Counted from the first letter of the stretch, positions 17,443 to 25,670 are shown. The stretch is DNA of 48,841 bases from Phycisphaerae bacterium (GCA_024102815.1 JAGFJJ010000016.1:1-48841); one strand, 5' to 3'. The notes: a model not told the origin generated them from the letters alone. A program made the numbers and translations.

Positions 17443-17993
17443 CAGCCGACTTTCTTGCGCTGGACCTTCTCAGCCGTCTTGCGCCAGATCTCCACTTCCG
17501 TCTTGAGCTCATTGAAATCCTTGCGGATTTGACGGATCTCCGTGCGGGCCGCTTCGTAGAGCGTTTGGAATCGCTCGGCGCGTTGCTCGGGCGTTTCATC
17601 GGGGACTGTAGATGGCTGCTCGGCGTCAATGTCCACGCGAGCAATGCTAGGCGCCTTCTTCCGTGATCCGGCGACGGCGAACACCCCGAGCTTGACGTAT
17701 TCCTTCTCACTCATGCCGTTCTGGACGGCGCTGAGCAAAGACCGGCGGTCCCCGCCAAGCTGCTCAATGGGGTCGAAGTACTTGTCCATCCAACCATCGA
17801 GATCGACGCCTTCGGTGAGCACCCAGCGCACGAAGTCGTTGTAGTGGTGTTGCTGAATCTCGATCAGGTCGCGGGCGAAACGGTACGCGGCGCGGCGGTG
17901 ACGCTGGAGCGACGTACGCACGCCATTGGCGTAACGCACGACCTCGGCATGATGCTTGAGACAGCTAGCCAGCAAGTGATCGAAGCGGGGCAT
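17442..17993 (-). CDS. Unknown phage early protein, 183 aa
   Basis: The start at 17993 has a strong AAGGAGG ribosome binding site that lies inside the 3' end of the upstream gene (29-base overlap). The protein is helical and charged: an N-terminal segment with many His/Arg (FDHLLASCLKHHAEVVRYAN), a central part with FVRWVLTEGVDLDGWMDKYF, and a C-terminal coiled-coil-like region from about residue 140 (RTEIRQIRKDFNELKTEVEI) ending in a basic tail. No repeat insertion, no enzymatic motif and no homologue recognised. Its position in a coupled chain with the 462-aa and the zinc-cluster gene suggests a joint early role. Confidence 0.75.
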   Translation of the reverse strand: MPRFDHLLASCLKHHAEVVRYANGVRTSLQRHRRAAYRFARDLIEIQQHHYNDFVRWVLTEGVDLDGWMDKYFDPIEQLGGDRRSLLSAVQNGMSEKEYVKLGVFAVAGSRKKAPSIARVDIDAEQPSTVPDETPEQRAERFQTLYEAARTEIRQIRKDFNELKTEVEIWRKTAEKVQRKKVG

Positions 17994-18492
17994 GGGAGTC
18001 CTCCTTGAGTTGGCGGTAGTGGTGGTCCTTGCAAAAATGGCCGAACTTCGCGTTGCGCTTTGCATACGGGGTGCGGTACCCAGCAAGATTTTGGCAACCT
18101 GGAAACGAACACTCGACCAGCGATCCGCCGGCGAAGCGGGGATGGAGGTGACCTTTTAATCGCGAAAAAGGAAGGCCTCCTTTGATGCGTCGGTCAATCC
18201 TCTGGCGAGCAGACCTCTGGTGGGCCCTGCGTGCCCTGCATACTCGGTCTGCTTTTCGCCTGGCATCTTTTCGGCCGTCGTCCCATGATGCACGCAATTG
18301 CCGCTTGTAGTGCATGGGACATAGGCCTTTCCCGGCATTCACCTTGAGCGGCGCATCTGGCTGGCACTCGGGGCAATGGATCGTAGGTGTTCGATGTGTC
18401 CTCTGGTAGCAATTGCGGCAAAGTCCACGCGCCCAGTGCTTCTTCATCTCCGCGTCCTTCGGGCACTCCGGGCACTGGATCATGCGGGGCAT
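17965..18492 (-). CDS. Protein with three Cys-rich putative zinc clusters
   Basis: A 175-aa protein with three metal-binding-like modules. Module 1 is CPECPKDAEMKKHWARGLC followed by RNCY, module 2 is CPECQPDAPLKVNAGKGLC followed by PMHY, and module 3 is CSFPGCQNLAGYRTPYAKR followed by NAKFGHFCKDHHY. The middle is very basic (RKADRVCRARRAHQRSARQR), consistent with nucleic acid binding. Cysteine arrays with GLCxxCY or GLCxxHY spacing occur in phage endonuclease VII/HNH-type and related DNA-binding proteins, but no catalytic HNH is visible. The ATG overlaps the upstream stop as TGATG. Function not assigned. Confidence 0.7.
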   Translation of the reverse strand: MPRMIQCPECPKDAEMKKHWARGLCRNCYQRTHRTPTIHCPECQPDAPLKVNAGKGLCPMHYKRQLRASWDDGRKDARRKADRVCRARRAHQRSARQRIDRRIKGGLPFSRLKGHLHPRFAGGSLVECSFPGCQNLAGYRTPYAKRNAKFGHFCKDHHYRQLKEDSHAPLRSLAG

Positions 18493-18740
18493 CAGCGGGA
18501 CTCCTTGCGCTCGGCCATGAGGGCGGTGATGCAGGCCTGGATGTCGGCGAGGCAGTCGGAAGAGAAGACCGTTTGAGCCCCGGGGAAGAAGACATAGCTC
18601 CGCCAGGAGCCGTACCAGGAAATGGTGCCAAGCGAGACGCCGGATCGGATGTTGCGGACGACGATCACGAGAGTCTTCCGCCCCTTCTGCGGCGGCACTT
18701 CCTCGAAGCGCAAGTACTTGGTTTCGTGGGGGAAGTTCAC
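18492..18740 (-). CDS. Small conserved phage-type protein, 82 aa
   Basis: Starts with GTG overlapping the RecQ stop (GTGA) and ends overlapping the next gene. The sequence contains [20 protein letters not shown], then [18 protein letters not shown] recognise this WYGxWRxYxFFP...T-F...C-L-DI pattern from small hypothetical proteins widespread in phages and plasmids; no function is established to my knowledge. No repeats inside. Confidence 0.75.
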   Translation of the reverse strand: MNFPHETKYLRFEEVPPQKGRKTLVIVVRNIRSGVSLGTISWYGSWRSYVFFPGAQTVFSSDCLADIQACITALMAERKESR

Positions 18741-20221
18741 GATCGGGCCTCCTCGGCGACCATTTTCGCGGGGTCAGGAAAATGGTCCTGCTCGTCGATC
18801 TGCGCCTCGGCGCGGGCCACTGCCTCGGGCGTCGTGGGGATAGCGGAGACGGTGCGATCATTCAGGCAATTGTCGCACGCGGTGAGGCAGGGGAAGTGCG
18901 TCGTCCTCACCGACCCCGTCGGCGCTGCACGGAAGTACTCGTCGATGAGCTCGTGACGGCAGTGCCAGGAGTCGATGCAGTAGTCTTCCACGGCGCGGAG
19001 CTCGAACAAACGGTAGACGTCGAGCTCCGGGGCCAACTCGCGGAAGTCCTCACGTTCCGGATCGTCGTTGACTTGGTGTTCGATCTCCTCCAGGTGCATG
19101 CGCTCCAGCCAGACGAAGTAGTCGTCCTCGTCGTAGAGCAACACGCACTGCGAGGGCTGACCGTCGCGGCCGGCGCGGCCGATCTCCTGGTGATAGAGCG
19201 ACAGACTGCTGGGCATGGACATGTGCACGACCTGGCGGACGTCGGACTTGTCGATGCCCATGCCGAAGGCGATCGTCGCCACGACCACGTCCAACTCGCC
19301 GGCCATGAACGATCGATGCACGTCGTTACGCTGCTCGTCGGGCATGTCGCCGTGGTACGCGGCCGCCCGGTACCCACGCGCCACCAGGTCGGCGGCGATG
19401 CGGACGGTTTCCGCCCTGGTCGTACAGTAGACCAGGGCGGGAAGGCACGAAGGCACGGAGGCACGAAGGCACGAAGGGGATGATGAAAGGAGCTCAAGCA
19501 GTTGCGCGTCGCCGGAGCCGATGCGCTGCTGCACGTGCAGGTGCAGGTTGCGGCGGACGAAGTCGCCGACGAGCACGACCGGATCGCGCAGGCCGAGCGT
19601 CGCAATGATGTCCTCGCGGACGGCGGCCGTGGCCGTGGCGGTGAAGGCGCTGACCTGCGCCCGGGGAAAGACCTTGCGGAGCTCGCCCAGGCGACGGTAA
19701 CTCGGCCTGAAGTCGTGACCCCACTGCGAAACGCAATGGGCCTCGTCCACGACGACGTGAACCGGCGGTCGCATGGTAAGCGCGGCGAGAAACTCCGGGG
19801 TCATGGCCCGCTCGGGGGCAACGTACAGAAGATCGAGATCGCCGCTCTTCCAGTCGGTGTAGATCGCATCGATCTGGCGGGGATGTAACTGCGAGGTGAT
19901 GGCGGAGGCAACAGGCAACGGCCAACAGGCAACAGGAGAATCTGCTTCGTGCCTTCGTGCCTCCGTGCCTCCGTGCCTGGCATTCAGTGCCTGGACCTGA
20001 TCGTTCATGAGGGCGATCAGCGGAGAGATGACCAAGGTGGGGCCGATGAATGGTCCCGACGCCTGGTAGACGAGCGACTTACCTGAGCCCGTGGGCATGA
20101 CGCATAGGAGATCGCGTACTCCGATCACCGCCTCCAACGCCTCGCGCTGAAGGGGGCGGAACGAGGAAAGGCCCCACGATTGCAGGATCGTGTCGAGGAA
20201 CGAAGCATGGTCAGAGTTCAT
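18737..20221 (-). CDS. recQ: RecQ-family DNA helicase with in-frame repeats
   Basis: A 494-aa superfamily 2 3'-5' helicase. Visible are the Q-motif region [12 protein letters not shown] (21-32), Walker A MPTGSGKS (42-49), [31 protein letters not shown] (DEAH at 159-162), FTATAT, the C-terminal helicase motifs [22 protein letters not shown] and [13 protein letters not shown], and a zinc-binding subdomain with CRHEL and CLTACDNCL. There is no winged-helix/HRDC tail, so it resembles short RecQ forms. Two insertions keep the frame: residues 81-106 (A and B units, EARRHEA and [10 protein letters not shown]) after motif Ia, and 247-261 (A units, [13 protein letters not shown]) between the two RecA lobes. 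A RecQ gene inside a Mu-like early operon is unusual; it may serve replication or fork processing after transposition. Confidence 0.9.
   Translation of the reverse strand: MNSDHASFLDTILQSWGLSSFRPLQREALEAVIGVRDLLCVMPTGSGKSLVYQASGPFIGPTLVISPLIALMNDQVQALNARHGGTEARRHEADSPVACWPLPVASAITSQLHPRQIDAIYTDWKSGDLDLLYVAPERAMTPEFLAALTMRPPVHVVVDEAHCVSQWGHDFRPSYRRLGELRKVFPRAQVSAFTATATAAVREDIIATLGLRDPVVLVGDFVRRNLHLHVQQRIGSGDAQLLELLSSSPSCLRASVPSCLPALVYCTTRAETVRIAADLVARGYRAAAYHGDMPDEQRNDVHRSFMAGELDVVVATIAFGMGIDKSDVRQVVHMSMPSSLSLYHQEIGRAGRDGQPSQCVLLYDEDDYFVWLERMHLEEIEHQVNDDPEREDFRELAPELDVYRLFELRAVEDYCIDSWHCRHELIDEYFRAAPTGSVRTTHFPCLTACDNCLNDRTVSAIPTTPEAVARAEAQIDEQDHFPDPAKMVAEEARS
19441..19480 (+). repeat. Family A repeat within recQ, inter-lobe
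   Basis: Five consecutive 8-nt units (GAAGGCACGAAGGCACGGAG and on), adding about 15 codons in frame on minus. Confidence 0.9.
19907..19980. repeat. Family B plus inverted family A within recQ
   Basis: B units on plus (19907-19935) followed by A units in the opposite orientation (CTTCGTGCCTTCGTGCCTCC, 19945-19979). This is the only A block in the prophage I found reading GGCACGAA on minus. Confidence 0.9.
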
Positions 20222-20427
20222 TCGTCATCCTCGTCGTAGTCGGGCATTCTGGAGGCTGGATCAATCCCTGATCCACCACACGCGTAGCAGTCCCGCATGC
20301 CGTCGATGCCCTCATCCTCGTCGGAACAAAAAACCTCGCCCGAACCCTCGCAGGTTCGACATGCGTGCATCTCGCACCAAAGCGCGTAGCCCTCGGGGTC
20401 GTCAATGGGATCGGGGGCTTCGCTCAC
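20218..20427 (-). CDS. Small DnaJ-type CxxCxGxG zinc protein
   Basis: A 69-aa acidic protein with two DnaJ-like zinc half-sites, [12 protein letters not shown] and CYACGGSG, separated by an acidic loop ([12 protein letters not shown]). The end is also acidic (MPDYDEDDE). Start at the GTG that overlaps the upstream stop as GTGA, preceded by GGAAGGAGG. Such proteins occur in phages as stand-alone zinc modules; the partner is unknown. It overlaps recQ by four bases. Confidence 0.75.
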   Translation of the reverse strand: MSEAPDPIDDPEGYALWCEMHACRTCEGSGEVFCSDEDEGIDGMRDCYACGGSGIDPASRMPDYDEDDE

Positions 20428-21452
20428 GGAGAGGCCTCCTTCCACTGCCGGAGCACGTCGGCGAGGATGTCGTGGTCGGCGTAGACCCAGAACCCACGGC
20501 ACTCCGGCCAACGCTCACGAATCGTCTCAAGATCGATGGCCTTCGCCTGGTCGACGGTGAGCTTGGCAAACGTGCCGGCCACGTCCACGGAACGGCCGAG
20601 GCCGACGTTGCTTCCCCACAGGTCGAGACGTTGCACGAAACCCGCCGGCGGATTGGCCACGACCCTGCCGTCGCCGCGCGGCGTGTAATAGGTCTTGTTG
20701 TCGGCGCGGAGCAAGCCGAGCTTGCCCAGCGGCCAGGCGTAGTGCGTCGCACGCGAGGAACTCGTGGGCAGCACGACGTCCACGGCGCCGACGCGACGCA
20801 CGGCCGCATCCACGGCGCCGCCGATCACGGCGCGATCCCCCTCGGTGAGTTCCAGTTTCTGCAAGGCCTTCTGGGCGCAACGGCCGTAGGTCTCGACGTC
20901 GAGCAGCGTGGCGGTCGCGCCGAGCGCTTCGGCCTCTCGGCGGAGGTGCTCAATGGCCTCGGCGTAGAACGCGGCATGGAACTGGGCCAGCGGCGGAGGA
21001 ACCTGTACGCCGGGAGCGAGCCCGTCCGACCAGGCGACCCAAAGCCAGCGCCCCCAGACGACGTGAATGCCTTGCGATTGCAGCGTCGCCGCCGCCTCAC
21101 GCACGAGGGGGTCGTACACGGCCAGCGGACGGTCCTGCCACGAGAGCGTCACCAACGCCACGTGGGTGAAGCCGCGAAGATCCCGCAACTGCTCGACGAT
21201 GGCCTGGTCCTGGAGGCGACTGCTCTCGTCGAGAATCAGCAGGGCGTACAGCAACCGCACGGGATCCGCGCCGTACAGTGATCCGTCGCGGTGGATCTCC
21301 GGCGGCGCGGGCGCGGGGGCGACGGCGGTGGGCAGATCGACGGTGCACTGCATGGTGACCGGCGGAGACCCGCCGAGGCAATGGGCAATGGGCAATAGGC
21401 AATAGAGGAAGGCAACAGGCAATAGGCAACAGGCAATAGCACGGGACCTCAC
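20424..21452 (-). CDS. Unknown protein, repeat-derived hydrophobic leader
   Basis: The GTG at 21452 overlaps the preceding stop as GTGA and has an AAAGGAG ribosome binding site. Immediately after it comes a family B block giving VRSRAIACCLLPVAFLYCLL and PIAHCLG, which looks like a signal peptide but is encoded by the repeat. The gene body (from about residue 34, MQCTVDLPTAVAP) is about 309 aa. It has features of an alpha/beta barrel: ALLILDES, FTHVALVTLSW, GIHVVWGRWLWVAWSDG, FYAEAIEHLRREAEALGATA, TLLDVETYG, DVVLPTSSS, RGFWVYADHDI. This recalls a glycosidase-type TIM barrel, but I do not recognise the family. Start alternative: ATG at 21353. Confidence 0.65.
   Translation of the reverse strand: MRSRAIACCLLPVAFLYCLLPIAHCLGGSPPVTMQCTVDLPTAVAPAPAPPEIHRDGSLYGADPVRLLYALLILDESSRLQDQAIVEQLRDLRGFTHVALVTLSWQDRPLAVYDPLVREAAATLQSQGIHVVWGRWLWVAWSDGLAPGVQVPPPLAQFHAAFYAEAIEHLRREAEALGATATLLDVETYGRCAQKALQKLELTEGDRAVIGGAVDAAVRRVGAVDVVLPTSSSRATHYAWPLGKLGLLRADNKTYYTPRGDGRVVANPPAGFVQRLDLWGSNVGLGRSVDVAGTFAKLTVDQAKAIDLETIRERWPECRGFWVYADHDILADVLRQWKEASP
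21377..21439 (+). repeat. Family B repeat at 5' end of unknown gene
   Basis: Eight or nine GGCAAYR units in two groups, just after the GTG start of the gene on minus; no stop codon in the frame used. Confidence 0.9.
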
Positions 21453-21952
21453 GAGGCGACTCCTTTCGAAGAGGATGAGCGCGGCTTCCGTGGCCGCGGG
21501 GTGGTCTTGTGGGCGCCGCCCGTCGAGCGGGCGCGTTGGTGCATGGTGAAGAGCACGTGAATGACCTCGCCGGCACGGGCGGCGGTGAGCAACTGCTCCG
21601 GACTGCGGACCTTGAAGTTCGTCTCCAGCCAGTTCTCGAAGCGCTCCGGACTGTGGAAGTGGGTGAGGCCCAAACGTGTGATCTGCTCGACATGGTCGGC
21701 GGTGATCACGCGCACGCTGGCCGTCCGCTTGCGTCCGTAGGGCCTGGGCTTCTTGCCCGGCGGGTTGGGAAGGTCGCCGCCGCCGAAGTGCCTGATCCAT
21801 TCGCTGCACTCCAGTGCCGACAGCCGCCGCAGCGAGCCACCGACCATCTTGCGGAGCTCCCCGAGTGCGAAGCCCTTATTGGCCGCTTCCATGACAAGCT
21901 TCTGGTGCTGGAGCTTGCTCGACGAATTGGGAACCGTGGAAAGCTGCGTCAC
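21449..21952 (-). CDS. GemA/DUF1018-like (Mu gp16) protein
   Basis: A 167-aa protein starting at a GTG overlapping the upstream stop (GTGA) and preceded by AAGGAGG. Its layout matches Mu gp16/GemA-type proteins: an N-terminal helical half (KLVMEAANKGFALGELRKMV, then LECSEWIRHFGGG), a Pro/Lys/Arg linker (NPPGKKPRPYGRKR) and a C-terminal half with an ITADHVEQITRLGL segment, then FENWLETNFKVRSPEQLLTA and VIHVLF. In Mu, gp16 (gemA) is an early gene downstream of A and B, the same setting as here. Its biochemical role is poorly known. The similarity is by pattern, so confidence is moderate. The frame upstream of this start reads through a neighbouring gene and repeats and is not real. Confidence 0.5.
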   Translation of the reverse strand: MTQLSTVPNSSSKLQHQKLVMEAANKGFALGELRKMVGGSLRRLSALECSEWIRHFGGGDLPNPPGKKPRPYGRKRTASVRVITADHVEQITRLGLTHFHSPERFENWLETNFKVRSPEQLLTAARAGEVIHVLFTMHQRARSTGGAHKTTPRPRKPRSSSSKGVAS

Positions 21953-22200
21953 GACAGCACCTCCTTGTCCTTGAGGAGCTTGGTGAAATCGAAGCCGTGG
22001 CGATACTGCACGACCTTGCCGACGCGGGGGCCGAGGTTGACGATGCGCGTCTCGATCTCCGGTGGCCACGGCTGGAGCAGCGGGTTGAGCACCTCGCACC
22101 AGCGCAGGCTGCGCCGCAGACGATGCAGCAGCACGCCGATGACCACGAAACCGATGCCGGTGAGCACCAGGGCGATGGAGACGAGCAGTTCGAAGAGCAA
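21949..22200 (-). CDS. Small single-pass membrane protein
   Basis: An 83-aa protein with one N-terminal transmembrane helix (LLVSIALVLTGIGFVVIGVL) followed by a basic segment and a soluble C-terminus. The start is TTG with GGAGG eight bases upstream. Lies between MuB-like and GemA-like genes and overlaps the latter by four bases. Function unknown. Confidence 0.65.
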   Translation of the reverse strand: MLFELLVSIALVLTGIGFVVIGVLLHRLRRSLRWCEVLNPLLQPWPPEIETRIVNLGPRVGKVVQYRHGFDFTKLLKDKEVLS

Positions 22201-22218
22201 GGTAAGACCTCCATGTCA

Positions 22219-22270
22219 GGCAACAGGCAATAGGCAATAGGCAACAGGCAACAGCAAGAGGCACGAAGCG
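22219..22270 (+). repeat. Family B then A repeat, intergenic
   Basis: Five B units then GGCACGAAGCGG, filling most of the space between the MuB-like stop and the next gene's ribosome binding site. Confidence 0.9.
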
Positions 22271-22276
22271 GAAGAA

Positions 22277-23461
22277 TCAGCCGGCGACGGCGGTGCGGAT
22301 GCGCTCGCGATGGTCGATGTCGGCGGTCATGGCGTCGTCGCGCATGGCCCCCTTCTCCGCACTGCGCAGCGCTTCCGCGTCGAGATTCACCCGATCCTCG
22401 GGGCCGAGATTGTCACGCCGTCGAACCAGCGACACGGCCCACTTGACGATCCAGTCGCAGCGACGCAGCGAGCCGTGGCCGAGCATGTTGGCCACGTCCT
22501 GCAAGTAACGCTGACCGTCGGGAAGCAGACGGACCTTGTCCGATTCGTAGATGCGGCGGATGTCCGCGATGGAGAACAGGGGCTTGCGGCTGCCCGGCGT
22601 CTTGTCCGCCCCCCGGGTGAGCTCCAGGAACATGGCGAAGCGACTGAACAACTGGCCGTGGTCCTCGTCCTTGTCCTCCTCCAGTCGCCGTACAAGGTCC
22701 TTCGTGGCCAGCAGCACGATGGGCACGTGGCACTCGTCGTAGAGATCCCGCAGGAACTCCAGGCCGCTGTCCGCCAGGCGGTGGGCCTCGTCCACGACGA
22801 GCAGGCGGCCGCTGTCGCGGAGGATGTTGAAGACCATCTCGTCGAATGTCAGCCGCCGGCGATCGCGGCGCAGGCCGCGCGGGTCGCTGATGTGGAGCTC
22901 CTTGGCGAGCAAGCGGCGCAGGGCCATGTGCGTCGTGTTGCCCCGGCTGACGCGCAGATACATGGCCCCCGGGTAGCGGTCCACGATGGCGTGGGCGACC
23001 ATGGTCTTGCCGATGCCGGTGGGTCCGTGGGCGATGGCCATGAACTGCCCCGAGACGGCCTGCTCAGCGAGCGTGATGAGGTTCACCGCGACGCCCGTCT
23101 CCACGAACTTGCGCTGGGGGCGCGTGGCCCGCCGGCGGGCGTCCACCTCCATCCAGTTGTTCAGATCACGCACGTGGCCGTCGCGCGTCTCGGGCTTGAC
23201 GCGGCTGTACTTGCCGGCGAGCACTTCGCCGATCGTACTGGGCCTTACGCCGCCGATCTGGCGGGCGATCTCCGCGTAGGTAATGCCGTGCCGGGCGATG
23301 TAGTCCTTCACGGCGGTAAGCACGTCGAGCACCTGCGTCTCGGTCAGCGGTCCTTCGTCGGGCAGCATCCTTGCCTCCAACAATACGCGTCCCTGCTGGC
23401 GCAACGTCTCGACCAGGTGCGCTGAAGAATCGCGCGGTTCTGGCTGTTGGTCAGCGTTCAC
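22277..23461 (-). CDS. MuB-like transposition ATPase
   Basis: A 394-aa AAA+ protein that in Mu delivers target DNA to the transposase and stimulates strand transfer. An N-terminal helix-turn-helix (YAEIARQIGGVRPSTIGEVL, 62-81) is followed by the ATPase core with Walker A GPTGIGKT (146-153), Walker B RLLVVDEAHRL (219-229), the sensor region PIVLLATKD and a C-terminal helical part. MuB itself is 312 aa; the extra length is at the N-terminus and C-terminus. The GTG start overlaps the transposase stop (GTGA), so A and B are translationally coupled, as expected for partners. This gene is free of repeat insertions, unlike the genes on both sides. Confidence 0.88.
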   Translation of the reverse strand: MNADQQPEPRDSSAHLVETLRQQGRVLLEARMLPDEGPLTETQVLDVLTAVKDYIARHGITYAEIARQIGGVRPSTIGEVLAGKYSRVKPETRDGHVRDLNNWMEVDARRRATRPQRKFVETGVAVNLITLAEQAVSGQFMAIAHGPTGIGKTMVAHAIVDRYPGAMYLRVSRGNTTHMALRRLLAKELHISDPRGLRRDRRRLTFDEMVFNILRDSGRLLVVDEAHRLADSGLEFLRDLYDECHVPIVLLATKDLVRRLEEDKDEDHGQLFSRFAMFLELTRGADKTPGSRKPLFSIADIRRIYESDKVRLLPDGQRYLQDVANMLGHGSLRRCDWIVKWAVSLVRRRDNLGPEDRVNLDAEALRSAEKGAMRDDAMTADIDHRERIRTAVAG

Positions 23462-25635
23462 AGTCGAAGCTCCGAAAATGCAACGTCTTCGTCATCGTCC
23501 TCGGATACGCCGGGATCGGTCAGTCGCAGTGAGGCGAAGTCCACGTCGTCGTAGCGCGATTTCGGCGGGGGCGCCACTTCCACCGATGCAGGAATCGAGA
23601 CGCCCTCGAAGCCGGTTCGAACCGGAAGGCACGAAGGCACGGAGGCACGGAGGCACGAAGCAGAGGTATCCGTGCCGGTGGCACGGAGCTCGGCGACGCG
23701 TTCGCGGTGATCGCGGTTCATGCGCTCGTTGGCCGTACGCGTGCGCTTGACTTGACTGCGGCGGGCCTTTGCTATCTGGGCCTGCTCACGCTTGACCTGG
23801 GCGGTGGCCTCGCGGGCGTGGTCCACGTCCACGCCGGGCTCGATGTACTCGTTGGCGTCCAGACGCCCGATGATCCGCCGGGTCTTCGCGTCCAGCGCCC
23901 AGACGTGGCCGATCTCCGCCTGGTCGAGACTGACCAGCACCTCGCGGCCGCGCAGCTTCTTCAAACACGCCGCCTTGGCGCCGTAGCTGACCGTCCCTGC
24001 GCCCACGCGCAGGGTCACGCCGTTGGCGTGGACCTTGTACGCACCGCGGATGCTCATGAGCGTGGCCAGGGCCTTGTCGTCAGCGCGACGCAGGCTCTGC
24101 GCCGTGTGCCACACGGCCAGCGGCGACGCATCCAGACTGCGATGACGGCGGTGGTGATAACGCAGCACGATCTCGCGGACCGTCTCGCGGGCCTGATCCA
24201 TGGTGGGCACCAGCGCGGGATCGAAGATGCGCACGCCGCGCTTCACGCGGCGGCCGAAACGCACCTCGTCCACGGCCTCGGGCTTGTCGGCACTGCCGCG
24301 CCCGCAGTAGGTGGCGAATAGGGCCTTGGAGTACGCGTGGAAGGTGCCGAACCAGCGCTCCACCGGACCCTTGGCCCAGGGGCAAAACGGCAGGGCGAAC
24401 TTGAGGTCGATGCCGAGCTCGCCGGTGATCCCGCCCCAGCGGAGCACGTCGTCGCAGAGGACGTTGTCCTCGCGGTAGCGAATCTCACCCTCCGCGACCT
24501 TGCGATCCAGCGAGCGGCGCTCCACCTTGGTCAGCCCGGTGATGAGCTTGCTGGCGAAGTCCGCGCCGTTGTCGATCTTCAACTCGCGGGGCACGGCCCA
24601 ATCGCGGAAGGCCGTGCGCAGGGCGGAGAGAATCGCGTCCTGGTGGGCCTCGGGACCCAGGTGCCAGCCGACCACGCAGCGGCTGCGGATGTCCATGACC
24701 GCGGTGAGCCAGGGGCGAAGCTGCCGCCGACCCCACCAGCACCAGAAGTCGCAGCGGGTGTGGTCGGCCATGTACAAGCCGCCTACGGGCAGCCGGGAAT
24801 AGTCCATGTGGGCGTAACGCATGTAACGCCGCGACCAGTAGGACCCACCCTCGCGCATCAAACAACTGGTGGAAAGGTCGTCCGTCTCCGCCAGCCAGCG
24901 ACGCGTGCTCGAATAACTCGCGGGCCACGACCAGCCCTCCTGCCCGGCAAGCCGGTTCTGCTCTGCATGCCGGACCGTGGCCTCGTGGCACTGGGCGACG
25001 CTGAGCTTCAAGGTGGTGTGGTAGAGGGAGTAGAAGTAGTCGATCGCTTCGGGCGATCGAGTACAGGCAACAGGCAACGGGCAACAGGCAATAGCGGAAG
25101 AAGAGGAAGACGGTCCGGTGTAGCGGTCGACGAGGGCCTCCACGCCGCGAATGCGTCCGTCGTCGCGCGGCGTCTGATACGCGGACCACCACAGTTCCAG
25201 GGACCGCACGCTGATCTTGAACGCGGGACCCTCGGCGGCGCGGGCCTCGGAGACGATGCGCGTCGCCGCGACCTTGGAAGAGGAAGTACTGTCAGCGACG
25301 AGCTCGCGCCAGCGGTGCATCCAGCGGGCCTTGCGGTAGGCGCGGTCGAGCAGGTGCGCCGGGAAACGCTCGCTCAGCATCACCCGGTCCTGCTCGTCGC
25401 GCGTGTCGCGATCGATGACACGGGCGAGGCGGGGATCGATGCTGCGGGACAGCCACCAGGTAACGCCGCCGCTTCCGCCGGGAAGCGGACCCTTGCGTGC
25501 CCTTCCTTTCGCAGCCGACTCCAGGGCCAGTCGCTGGGCGCTCCGCTCACTGAGGCCGAGCCTGGCGGCGACGTCCGACAGCGGAAGCCAGTCGGCGGGG
25601 ATGGCGGACGAAGTTGTACGGGCGGGCAAAGCCAT
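23458..25635 (-). CDS. MuA-type DDE transposase with in-frame repeats
   Basis: A 725-aa transposase (MuA is 663). The N-terminal DNA-binding helix-turn-helix is LPLSDVAARLGLSERSAQRL. The catalytic triad fits D291 (YMADHTRCDFW), D355 (KIDNGADFAS) and E426 (KGPVERWFGTFH), and the Mu-C-type beta-barrel is near LRVGAGTVSYGAKAACLKKL. Repeat-derived segments are read in frame: family B at about 180-192 (AIACCPLPVACT), a C palindrome at about 227-233 (NRLAGQE) before the catalytic core, and family A near the C-terminus ([12 protein letters not shown]), in the region that in MuA contacts MuB. The ATG at 25635 has no Shine-Dalgarno, and an 18-bp palindrome lies just upstream. If active it catalyses cut-and-join transposition for integration and replication. 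Confidence 0.92.
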   Translation of the reverse strand: MALPARTTSSAIPADWLPLSDVAARLGLSERSAQRLALESAAKGRARKGPLPGGSGGVTWWLSRSIDPRLARVIDRDTRDEQDRVMLSERFPAHLLDRAYRKARWMHRWRELVADSTSSSKVAATRIVSEARAAEGPAFKISVRSLELWWSAYQTPRDDGRIRGVEALVDRYTGPSSSSSAIACCPLPVACTRSPEAIDYFYSLYHTTLKLSVAQCHEATVRHAEQNRLAGQEGWSWPASYSSTRRWLAETDDLSTSCLMREGGSYWSRRYMRYAHMDYSRLPVGGLYMADHTRCDFWCWWGRRQLRPWLTAVMDIRSRCVVGWHLGPEAHQDAILSALRTAFRDWAVPRELKIDNGADFASKLITGLTKVERRSLDRKVAEGEIRYREDNVLCDDVLRWGGITGELGIDLKFALPFCPWAKGPVERWFGTFHAYSKALFATYCGRGSADKPEAVDEVRFGRRVKRGVRIFDPALVPTMDQARETVREIVLRYHHRRHRSLDASPLAVWHTAQSLRRADDKALATLMSIRGAYKVHANGVTLRVGAGTVSYGAKAACLKKLRGREVLVSLDQAEIGHVWALDAKTRRIIGRLDANEYIEPGVDVDHAREATAQVKREQAQIAKARRSQVKRTRTANERMNRDHRERVAELRATGTDTSASCLRASVPSCLPVRTGFEGVSIPASVEVAPPPKSRYDDVDFASLRLTDPGVSEDDDEDVAFSELRL
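23626..23664 (+). repeat. Family A repeat in transposase C-terminus
   Basis: Four 8-nt units on plus, read from minus as [12 protein letters not shown]. Confidence 0.9.
24943..24960. repeat. Family C palindrome in transposase
   Basis: CCCGGCAAGCCGGTTCTG, one mismatch in the palindrome, no flanking A units, in frame. Confidence 0.7.
25065..25095 (+). repeat. Family B repeat in transposase
   Basis: Four GGCAAYR units on plus; on minus gives AIACCPLPVAC. Confidence 0.9.
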
Positions 25636-25647
25636 TTTGCTCAGATC

Positions 25648-25670
25648 GGTGCATCGAGATGCACCCTACG
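25648..25670. repeat. 18-bp palindromic repeat before transposase start
   Basis: GGTGCATC-GA-GATGCACC followed by CTACG. A second copy is at 26275-26297. This copy supplies the TAG stop of the upstream gene and ends 12 bases before the transposase ATG. Confidence 0.85.
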
